64,000 bases of DNA, from assembly GCF_003323735.1 (NCBI RefSeq), contig NZ_QOIM01000017.1, positions 62,001 through 126,000 of the forward strand, written 5' to 3'. Positions 55,459-64,000 of the stretch are shown one piece after another. This DNA comes from Streptomyces reniochalinae. Lineage in GTDB: Bacteria; Actinomycetota; Actinomycetes; Streptomycetales; Streptomycetaceae. Under the pieces are notes generated by a model. The model searched no databases and was not told the origin of the DNA. It saw nothing but the letters and a program-made list of their open reading frames with translations. Within the stretch, counting starts at the first letter, position 1; every line of letters begins with the position of its first letter. The translations under genes and the position numbers were made by a program.

Positions 55459-56259
55459 GTGAAGATCGCGCTCATGGACTCCGGTATCGGCCTGCTCGCC
55501 GCCGCGGCGGCGGTACGCCGCGCACGCCCCGACGCCGACCTGGTGCTCTCGCTCGACCCCGACGGAATGCCCTGGGGCCCCCGCGACGCGGACGGAATCA
55601 CCGAGAGAGCCCTCCTGTGCGCCCGCGCCGCCGCCGCGTACGAGCCCGAGGTCCTGATCGTGGGCTGCAACACCGCCTCCGTGCACGCGCTGCCCGCCCT
55701 GCGCGCCGAACTGGAGCCCGCGCTGCCGGTCATCGGCACCGTCCCCGCCGTGAAACCGGCTGCCGCGGCCGCCGCGAACACCGGGGGAAGGGTCGCCATC
55801 TGGGCCACGCCCGCCACCACCGGCAGCCCCTACCAGCAGCAGCTGATCGAGGAGTTCGCGAACGGCGCCGACATCACCGGCGTGCCCTGCCACGGCCTCG
55901 CCGAAGCCATCGAGAACGGCGACGAACAGCTCATCGCTGCGGCGGTCGAGGCCGCGGCCCGGCGCACGCCCGACGACGCGCGGACCGTCGTCCTCGGCTG
56001 CACCCACTACGAACTGGTCGGCCAGCGCATCCGCGAAGCCCTCGGCGCCTCCGGCCCCGGCGGGCCGGCGCTTCAGGGCTCCGCCGTCGCCGTCTGTGCG
56101 CAGGCGCTGCGCCGCGCGGGCATCTCCCCTGACCCAGGCGCCGCGCCCACCGGCGGCCTCACGGTGCTGCACAGCGGCAGGACCGGCACCCTTCCCGCTG
56201 CCGCGCTCACCTACGCGGAGGGCCGCCTCCTGGCCCCCGCCCCGGCCGCGCACGGCTGA
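55459..56259 (+). CDS. Aspartate/glutamate racemase-family protein (MurI-like)
   Basis: 266 residues. IALMDSGIGLLAAA near the start (MurI reads DSGVGG), first catalytic Cys in VGCNTASV near residue 75, second in LGCTHYEL near residue 184. These support cofactor-independent racemisation, probably of glutamate. The altered DSGIG loop and the short C-terminus leave a specialised racemase possible rather than the essential MurI. GTG 55459. No clear ribosome-binding site. Confidence 0.8.
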   Translation: MKIALMDSGIGLLAAAAAVRRARPDADLVLSLDPDGMPWGPRDADGITERALLCARAAAAYEPEVLIVGCNTASVHALPALRAELEPALPVIGTVPAVKPAAAAAANTGGRVAIWATPATTGSPYQQQLIEEFANGADITGVPCHGLAEAIENGDEQLIAAAVEAAARRTPDDARTVVLGCTHYELVGQRIREALGASGPGGPALQGSAVAVCAQALRRAGISPDPGAAPTGGLTVLHSGRTGTLPAAALTYAEGRLLAPAPAAHG

Positions 56260-56279
56260 CGCCCGCACGCCCCGTATAA

Positions 56280-56290
56280 CCCCTTCGGGG
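56280..56290 (+). terminator. Short hairpin after the racemase gene
   Basis: CCCC-TTC-GGGG preceded by ATAA and followed by GCTTTG, about 20 bases after the stop. Small and therefore weak. Confidence 0.35.
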
Positions 56291-56353
56291 GCTTTGCGGA
56301 CGGCTCGGCTCCACGGGCTGCCCCCGCCGCGCCGCGGGGGTACGCTGCCGAGC

Positions 56354-56971
56354 ATGACGGATCTGCCCCGCGACGGCGCGCCCCCCGCCGAAGGTGGCGC
56401 CGGATTCCGCGGCCACGACGACGCCGCCCTCGCCCCGCCCGCGCCCCTCGCGGACGCCGCCTCGGCCGCGGGAGCCGCGGGGTGGACGGGACGGGCCACC
56501 AGCCGCCTGCAGTGGGGGCTCGCCGCCCTGGGAGCCGGCTGCCTGGCGCTCGGTATCGAGCTCGCCGTCGACCCCAGCTGGTCGGGCGGGCTCGTACCGC
56601 TGGTCATGTCGGTCGTCGGCTGTGTCGCCGCAGGGCTGCTGATCCTCTTCGGCACGCTGGCCTTCGTCCACGTCGAGGTCACCGTCGACGAGGACAGCCT
56701 CCAGGTGCGCTGCGGCCACGCGGGTGTGCCGCGACGCCGGATCCCGCTGCGGGACGTCGTCTCGGCCGACCACGCGCCCACCGTCACCCCACGGCACTGG
56801 GGCGGCTGGGGCTACCGCTGGCGCCCCGGGATGGGCACGGCGGTGGTGATCCGGCGCGGTGAGGGCGTCGTCCTGCGGCTGGGCGACGGCCGAGTCTTCA
56901 CCGTCACCGTGGACGACGCCGAGGCGGCCGTCCACCACATCCGCGCCCGCCTCGCGGTGCTGCGGGCCTGA
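56354..56971 (+). CDS. Two-helix membrane protein with PH-like C-terminus
   Basis: 205 residues. A disordered Ala/Pro N-terminus of about 50 residues, two membrane helices near 55-72 and 80-100, and a cytoplasmic beta-rich domain (VEVTVDEDSLQVRCGHAG, RIPLRDVVSADH, TAVVIRRGEGVVLRLGDGR) like those of small PH-type actinobacterial membrane proteins. Function unknown. Confidence 0.75.
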   Translation: MTDLPRDGAPPAEGGAGFRGHDDAALAPPAPLADAASAAGAAGWTGRATSRLQWGLAALGAGCLALGIELAVDPSWSGGLVPLVMSVVGCVAAGLLILFGTLAFVHVEVTVDEDSLQVRCGHAGVPRRRIPLRDVVSADHAPTVTPRHWGGWGYRWRPGMGTAVVIRRGEGVVLRLGDGRVFTVTVDDAEAAVHHIRARLAVLRA

Positions 56972-57044
56972 CCGCCGCTGCCTCGCCCGCCCTCCCGGCT
57001 CGGCGCCACCCGCCTCGGCACCACCGGCTCGGCGCCTCAGCCGG

Positions 57045-57698
57045 TCACCCGGACAGGCGCATCAGCAGATGCCCCCGGCGGAACCTTTCCCCCTCTCCCG
57101 GCTCCCGGAGCATCCGGCCGACCTCGGTGAACCCCGCATCGGCCGCCAGTCCCGCGAGGTCGTCGACCGGCCACCGGTAGGCCGTCGTCACCTTGTGGTC
57201 GAACGCCGCGGTCGGCCCGCCTTCCGACTCGAAGAAGGCGAGCAGCAGTGTTCCGTCGGGCGCGAGTACCCGGCGGAACTCCGCGAAGTACGCGGGCACT
57301 TCCTCCGGCGGGGTGTGGATGATCGAGTACCAGGACACGATGCCCCGCAGTCGGCCGTCGGCCACGTCGAGGTTGTCCATGGAGCCGAGCTCGAACCGCA
57401 GGTCGGGGTACGCCTCGCGGGCGAGGCCGAGCAGTGCGGGCGACAGGTCGACGCCGAAGACGTCCAGCCCCAGATCCCGCAGGTGCGCCGTGACGCTTCC
57501 GGGCCCGCACCCCAACTCGGCCACCGGCCCGGGCCCCGCGGCCCGCACGGTGTCGGCGAAGGCGGCGAGCACCGCGCGATCCAGCGGAAAGCCGTCGAGC
57601 GCGTCACGGGCCAGTTCGGCATAGAGGACGGCGACGGCGTCGTAGGCGTCGGCTGTCGCACGAGGGTGCGACGAAGGTGTGGTCACGGGCGAGGACAC
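57045..57698 (-). CDS. SAM-dependent methyltransferase
   Basis: 217 residues, class I fold. Motif I is VAELGCGPGSVTAHL with the acidic loop DVFGVDLSPALL, post-motif IVSWYSIIHTPPEEVPAYFAEF, then VLAPDGTLLLAFF. The acceptor is unknown. The GTG at 57698 is preferred because GGGAAAGG lies about five bases upstream. A GTG at 57686 is the alternative. Confidence 0.88.
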   Translation of the reverse strand: MSSPVTTPSSHPRATADAYDAVAVLYAELARDALDGFPLDRAVLAAFADTVRAAGPGPVAELGCGPGSVTAHLRDLGLDVFGVDLSPALLGLAREAYPDLRFELGSMDNLDVADGRLRGIVSWYSIIHTPPEEVPAYFAEFRRVLAPDGTLLLAFFESEGGPTAAFDHKVTTAYRWPVDDLAGLAADAGFTEVGRMLREPGEGERFRRGHLLMRLSG

Positions 57699-57809
57699 TA
57701 GCGCCTTTCCCGGCCTGTCCCCAGCCGGCCGCCGGCCCCGAGACCTGCCTGGCGGGCACGCGGCATGCACGGGCCGCCCCCGGCCCCGGACAGGTCGTAG
57801 TCTCGGTGC

Positions 57810-58292
57810 ATGGCCACTCCTGATTTCATCCGTGACCTGCGGCTCTCCGCGGGCCACCAACTGCTGTACCTGCCCGGTGTCACCGCGGTCGTCTTCGACG
57901 GCCGGGGGCGGGTGCTGCTGGGCCGGCGTGCCGACACCGGTACGTGGTCGGTGATCGGCGGTATCCCGGAGCCGGGCGAGCAGCCCGCCGACTGCGCGGT
58001 GCGGGAGGTCTTCGAGGAGACGCACGTGCGGTGCGTGGCGGAGCGGGTCGTCTCCGTCCACGGCGTCGAGAAGCCCGTCACCTACCCGAACGGTGACGTC
58101 TGCCAGTTCATGGACATCACCTTCCGCTGCCGTGCGGTCAGTGACGACGCCCGCGTCAACGACGACGAGTCGCTGGAGGTGGGCTGGTTCGCCCTGGACG
58201 CGCTGCCGCCCCTCGCGGACTTCGCCGTCTTCCGGATCAAGCAGGCCACCCAGGACGGACCCGCCTGGTTCGAGGGCATGCCGGGGGCGTAG
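57810..58292 (+). CDS. Nudix hydrolase
   Basis: 160 residues, a single Nudix domain with the box GGIPEPGEQPADCAVREVFEET. Expected to hydrolyse a nucleoside diphosphate linked to another group. The flanking strands (GVTAVVFDGRGRVLLGRRADTGTW) and C-terminal EVGWFALDALP match the family. It is divergent from the methyltransferase gene by about 110 nt. Substrate unknown. Confidence 0.9.
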   Translation: MATPDFIRDLRLSAGHQLLYLPGVTAVVFDGRGRVLLGRRADTGTWSVIGGIPEPGEQPADCAVREVFEETHVRCVAERVVSVHGVEKPVTYPNGDVCQFMDITFRCRAVSDDARVNDDESLEVGWFALDALPPLADFAVFRIKQATQDGPAWFEGMPGA

Positions 58293-58370
58293 CCGGACGG
58301 GTACCTTCAGGCCGCCCCCACCCCCTCCCCGCGCCCGCGCGATCACTGCTGGGCGGCATCGTCACCGATG

Positions 58371-58649
58371 TCACCCCCCGGCAGGACGCTCCACGGCCAG
58401 GAGACCTCCGGCCCTGTCGTCGCCCGCATCCACGCCGGAACCGTCGACACAACGAGGCATTCGCCGCCGCATGGGGAAGCATCGACGCGCCGATGGGAGG
58501 CGTGAGAGACCCGGAACGGGGAGAGTACGTGCGAGTGCCGCCCCCGGATCCCCGAGCGCCGCAGACGTTGGCCAAGTGCGACAACACGAGCGGACCCGCT
58601 CTTCGTAGGGACCTACGAAGAGCGGGTCCCTGCCTGCGAAAGTCTTCAT
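58371..58649 (-). CDS. Possible small protein gene containing a perfect palindrome
   Basis: A 92-codon frame starting MKTFAGRDPLFVG, with GAGGTGG six bases before the ATG at 58649. The early codons span the 18-bp inverted repeat 58592-58629, and after about residue 25 the composition becomes Arg/Ser/Pro-rich like a shadow frame. A short real peptide, a gene remnant, or chance are all possible. Confidence 0.25.
   Translation of the reverse strand: MKTFAGRDPLFVGPYEERVRSCCRTWPTSAALGDPGAALARTLPVPGLSRLPSARRCFPMRRRMPRCVDGSGVDAGDDRAGGLLAVERPAGG
58592..58629. repeat. 18-bp perfect inverted repeat
   Basis: Arms 58592-58609 and 58612-58629 are exact reverse complements around two bases. The arms are not GC-only (they contain CTCTTCGTAGG), unlike typical Streptomyces terminators. 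It lies in the 571-nt gap between the Nudix and deaminase genes, which otherwise shows no supported gene except the small frame above. Confidence 0.8.
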
Positions 58650-58863
58650 GTCTTCCACCTCTGGCTGAGGTCACACGATGGGCGGTGTACTCCTCACACA
58701 AGCTGAACGAAGGCGTCGAGGCGCGCTGATCTCCCGCGGGTGCCGTCGGACGAGCTGAGCTCGCCGCGCGTGGGGAACCCGCCAGTTGCCCCGAGGGGTG
58801 CGGTGTCCCGCACGGCCAGGGCATCCGGGGAGTCCCGCCGCCTCCGAACCGAAAGAAGCGACC

Positions 58864-59367
58864 GTGACTACGCAGACCCAAGAAGCGAACACCCGGGATC
58901 ACGAGCGTGCCTGGATGGGCGAGGCGATCAGGCTGGCCACCGACAGCGTGGCGAACGGCGGCGGTCCGTTCGGCGCCCTGGTCGCCAAGGGCGACGACAT
59001 CATCGCGCTCGGGAACAACCAGGTCACCGCGGCTCTGGACCCGACGGCGCACGCCGAGGTGACCGCGATGCGTGCCGCCTGCAAGCAGCTCGACACCTTT
59101 TCGCTCGACGGCTGTGTCCTGGTCACCTCGTGCGAGCCGTGTCCGATGTGCCTCTCCTCCGCGCTGTGGGCCCGGGTCGACCGGATCGTCTTCTCCGCCG
59201 ACCGGCACGACGCCGCGGTCGCCGGTTTCGACGACCGCAAGTTCTACGACCTGTTCGAGAAGCAGCCGGCCTCGATGTGGCCTGTGCACGTCGAGCAGCT
59301 GGACCTGCCCCACCGCACGGCGCCGTTCGACGCGTGGCTGGCCAAGTCCGACCGCGTCGACTACTGA
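58864..59367 (+). CDS. Guanine deaminase-like nucleobase deaminase (cytidine-deaminase fold)
   Basis: 167 residues. Zinc and catalytic motifs: THAEVTAMRA near residue 61 (HAE) and CEPCPMCLSSALWARVD (PCxxC). The overall pattern (NGGGPFGALVAKG, FSADRHDAAVAGFDD) matches CDA-fold guanine deaminases such as GuaD, which turn guanine into xanthine. The xanthine dehydrogenase genes follow on the same strand after 600 nt, supporting a role in purine breakdown. GTG 58864 with AAAGAAG upstream. Confidence 0.85.
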   Translation: MTTQTQEANTRDHERAWMGEAIRLATDSVANGGGPFGALVAKGDDIIALGNNQVTAALDPTAHAEVTAMRAACKQLDTFSLDGCVLVTSCEPCPMCLSSALWARVDRIVFSADRHDAAVAGFDDRKFYDLFEKQPASMWPVHVEQLDLPHRTAPFDAWLAKSDRVDY

Positions 59368-59630
59368 CCGCCCGTACCGCCGCGTCTCACCTGCCGGGGC
59401 CGGCCACCCGCACCCAGGGGGGCCGGCCACCCGCGCGGGGCGTCGCATGTGTGCGGCCCGAAACCGCGCCGTGACAGGGACAGTTGCCCTGACGCACCGC
59501 ACCCCCCGCACGGGAGGCTCCGGGAGGTCCGCCGCCGGGTCTGTTTGGACGATGGGCCAATGCGCGGGGAGGCGGATGATCAGCTCGTCAGAGCTTCCTA
59601 TGAGCCCGACGCTCGTTTTCCCAGGTCGGG

Positions 59631-59659
59631 TTGACTGGCGGTCCGCGGCAACTTAGCTT
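59631..59659 (+). promoter_or_regulatory. Predicted promoter of the xdh leader and operon
   Basis: TTGACT (59631-59636) and TAGCTT (59654-59659) with a 17-bp spacer. Transcription near 59666 would give a leader of about 300 nt before xdhA. Bases 59368-59630 upstream show no gene. Confidence 0.65.
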
Positions 59660-59702
59660 CAAGCACACCGACCCGTAGGCGGCCAGAAGGAGGCGAAGTC
59701 GG

Positions 59703-59780
59703 ATGTCGACCCTCGCCGACGTGCAGCGCCTCGCTCAGCGCACCGCCTGGGTTCCGGGTCGCGTAGCGCACGGCTGCTGA
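59703..59780 (+). CDS. 25-codon leader ORF
   Basis: Starts MSTLADVQRLAQRT and ends VAHGC-stop. A near-perfect ribosome-binding site GAAGGAGG lies ten bases before the ATG and a consensus promoter just upstream. The stop codon TGA sits in the loop of a hairpin. It may be a regulatory leader peptide for the xdh operon. No known family recognised. Confidence 0.45.
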   Translation: MSTLADVQRLAQRTAWVPGRVAHGC

Positions 59781-59818
59781 GCAGCCCCTGTGCCGGGGCG
59801 CCCCCTCGCGGCCCCGGC
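59772..59818 (+). promoter_or_regulatory. Leader hairpins upstream of xdhA (possible attenuator)
   Basis: Hairpin 1: GGCTGC (59772-59777) with GCAGCC (59781-59786), loop TGA, the leader stop codon. Hairpin 2: GCCGGGGC (59792-59799) with GCCCCGGC (59811-59818). GCCCC at 59784-59788 could instead pair with GGGGC at 59795-59799, so the two are mutually exclusive alternatives. This is the layout expected of translation-dependent attenuation. Confidence 0.4.
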
Positions 59819-59915
59819 GTCTTCCGCTCTTCGTCATCGCCCGCGGCACGCCGTTCCGTGCCGGTCCGCGCTCCCGGTTTCCCAAGCCGCGCCACCGAAA
59901 GAGAAAGCCACTGAA

Positions 59916-59972
59916 ATGGCGACTAGGATCATCAGCACGACCGCGCACCGAAATGAGGATGTGTCATGGTAG
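59916..59972 (+). CDS. 18-codon ORF overlapping the xdhA start
   Basis: Reads MATRIISTTAHRNEDVSW and stops at 59970-59972, overlapping the xdhA ATG at 59966 by seven bases. A purine-rich GAAAGAGAAAG precedes it. It may couple translation into xdhA. Confidence 0.35.
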   Translation: MATRIISTTAHRNEDVSW

Positions 59973-61455
59973 CGGCGCGGACCACGGTCAATGGGAAGGT
60001 CACACCGATTTCCCCGGCCGCACCCCATACATCGGTTCTGGATTTCCTGCGTGAGCGCGGCCTCACCGGGAGCAAGGAAGGCTGCGCCGAGGGCGAATGC
60101 GGCGCGTGTTCGGTGCTGGTGGCCCGTCCGGGGGTGAACAAGCCCACCGACTGGGTGGCGGTCAACGCCTGCCTGGTTCCGGCCGCGGCCCTCGACGGGC
60201 AGGAGATCGTCACCTCCGAGGGCCTCGCCACCGCGGGCGAACCCGGCACGCCGCCCACGCTGCACCAGGTGCAGGAGGAGATGGCGCTCCGCGGCGGCTC
60301 CCAGTGCGGTTACTGCACACCGGGCTTCGTGTGCAGCATGGCCGCCGAGTACTACCGGCCGGACCGCTGCGCGCACGCGGGCGCGGCCGACGGCGGCCCG
60401 GCCGACACCGACGCGGGCGGCACGACCGACGCCGAGCACGGTCCGAACGGGTTCGACCTGCACTCGCTCAGCGGAAACCTGTGCCGCTGCACCGGTTACC
60501 GTCCGATCCGCGACGCCGCCTTCGCGCTCGGCGCGCCCACCGAGGACGACCCGCTGGCACAGCGCCGCGAGCAGTCGCCGCCGGCACCCGTCGCCACCGA
60601 GTACACCCAGGGCGACAGCGTGTTCCTGCGGCCGGGCACGCTGAGCGAAGCGCTGCGGGTGCTGCGCGAGCGGCCCGAGGCGGTGGTGGTCGCCGGGAGC
60701 ACCGACTGGGGTGTGGAGGTGAACATCCGCTCCCGCCGGGCGGAGTGCGTGGTCGCCATCGACCGGCTGCCCGAACTGCGGGGCCTGAGCGTCGAGTCCG
60801 ACCACGTCGAGATCGGCGCCGCGCAGACGCTCACCGAGATCGAGCGCCGTCTCGACGGCCGCGTCCCGCTGCTGGCACAACTGTTCCCGCAGTTCGCCTC
60901 CCGGCTCATCCGCAACGGCGCGACCCTCGGCGGCAACTTGGGCACCGGCTCTCCCATCGGCGACAGCCCGCCCGTGCTGCTCGCCTTGGAGGCGTCGCTG
61001 GTGCTCGCCGACGCCGACGGTGAGCGCGAGGTCCCGCTGGCGGACTACTTCACCGGCTACCGGCAGAGCGTGCGCCGCCCCGGCGAACTGATCCGCGCGG
61101 TGCGCATCCCGCTGCCGCTGTCGCCGGTCGCGGCCTTCCACAAGATCGCCAAACGGCGCTTCGACGACATCTCCAGCGTGGCGGTCGCGTTCGCGCTGGA
61201 CATCGAGGACGGCCTCGTACGCAAGGCGCGCATCGGGCTGGGCGGCGTCGCCGCCACGCCGGTCCGCGCCCTGGCCACCGAGGCGGCCCTGGAGGGCAAG
61301 CCGTGGGTGCGGGAGACCGCCGAGGCCGCAGCCCAGGTGCTGCGGGCCCAGGGAACCCCGATGAACGACCACCGGGCCAGCGCCGAGTACCGCTCCGCGA
61401 TGCTCGGCCAGAGCCTGCTGAAGCTGTACGCGGAAACCACGGAGGCGGTGTCGTC

Positions 61456-61459
<4 letters not shown>
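59966..61459 (+). CDS. xdhA: Xanthine dehydrogenase small subunit (2Fe-2S and FAD domains)
   Basis: 497 residues. The first 2Fe-2S cluster uses Cys40, 45, 48 and 69 (KEGCAEGECGAC, NACL). The second uses Cys114, 117, 173 and 175 (QCGYC, NLCRC). The FAD domain follows from about 215, with VVVAGSTDWGVEVN and NGATLGGNLGTGSPIGDSPP. It passes electrons from the Mo centre to NAD. A Gly/Ala/Asp-rich insertion at about 133-162 separates the halves of the second cluster motif. The stop overlaps the xdhB start (ATGA). Confidence 0.93.
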
Positions 61460-63865
<2,406 letters not shown>

Positions 63866-63873
<8 letters not shown>

Positions 63874-64000
63874 CACGACCTGGGTGGCCGCGGTCGCGCG
63901 GTTGCGGGCACGCCGGGAACCCGGCGTGCTGGTGACCGTCGCGACCGTGCGCGGCCACGCGCCCCGCCGGGCCGGTGCCAAACTCGTCGTGGGGCGGACG
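63866..64000 (+). CDS. xdhC: XdhC-like molybdenum cofactor insertion protein, 3' end cut by window edge
   Basis: The first 45 codons are visible: MPDTTWVAAVARLRA, then PGVLVTVATVRGHAPRRAGA and KLVVG, the usual XdhC opening strand in which RGHAPRRAG resembles the common GSTPRxxGA. XdhC sulfurates and inserts the molybdenum cofactor into XdhB. It overlaps xdhB by eight bases. Confidence 0.85.

Overview
The window is chromosomal DNA from a high-GC actinomycete, almost certainly a Streptomyces. The evidence is very high GC with strong third-position GC bias, frequent GTG starts, a Streptomyces subtilisin inhibitor-like gene, actinobacterial families (mycothiol-isomerase-like, DUF8129, DUF6643, Rv1733c-like, SHOCT, TerD, TIGR03086) and many LacI, MarR, ROK, AraC, DeoR and GAF regulators. 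No rRNA, recognisable tRNA, CRISPR array or prophage was seen.

Layout. 1-13.7 kb: asparagine synthetase (cut by the left edge), a MarR regulator, a lysophospholipid-type acyltransferase, a thioredoxin-like protein, the electron-transfer flavoprotein operon etfB-etfA, a secreted SSI-family protease inhibitor, a citrate-lyase-like aldolase (DUF6986), a second MarR regulator, an MBL-fold hydrolase, a divergent LacI regulator/ROK kinase pair with a candidate operator, a lipoprotein (DUF4232) and a DUF8129 protein. 13.8-18.6 kb: a compositionally different insertion with two overlapping tyrosine recombinases (Tn554 TnpA/TnpB-like) and a phosphotransferase-fold protein, framed by a 16-bp perfect direct repeat. 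18.7-34.2 kb: AraC regulator, TIGR03086 protein, a kinase-Nudix fusion, an M20 dipeptidase, a geranylgeranyl-reductase-like flavoprotein, a two-component system, a hotdog protein plus alpha/beta hydrolase, an MFS exporter/ROK regulator pair, a GNAT acetyltransferase, an anti-sigma-type ATPase and a cysteine-synthase-like PLP enzyme, followed by a decayed gene. 34.5-42 kb: SRPBCC protein, DeoR regulator, a large membrane protein with split alpha/beta-hydrolase motifs, a beta-helix/AAA+ fusion and an Rv1733c-like protein.

42.5-51.4 kb is the most striking part. Two tandem family 2B encapsulin shell proteins, each an HK97-fold shell with an inserted cyclic-nucleotide-binding-like domain, lie next to a xylulose-5-phosphate/fructose-6-phosphate phosphoketolase, a GAF-domain regulator, an acetaldehyde-type aldehyde dehydrogenase and DUF779. 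None of the usual family 2 cargo genes (cysteine desulfurase, 2-methylisoborneol synthase, polyprenyl transferase, xylulokinase) is inside the window, so the cargo is open. The phosphoketolase and a disordered DUF6643 protein are candidates by position only.

51.5-64 kb: DUF6643, a double TerD protein, an HpnB-like glycosyltransferase, an Asp/Glu racemase, a membrane protein, a methyltransferase, a Nudix hydrolase, then a purine-catabolic block. That block is a guanine-deaminase-like enzyme, then a consensus promoter with a leader carrying short ORFs and hairpins, then xanthine dehydrogenase genes xdhA-xdhB-xdhC, the last cut by the right edge. Together they would convert guanine to xanthine and then urate.

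All calls come from reading the sequence. Family names rest on remembered motifs and were not checked by database search.
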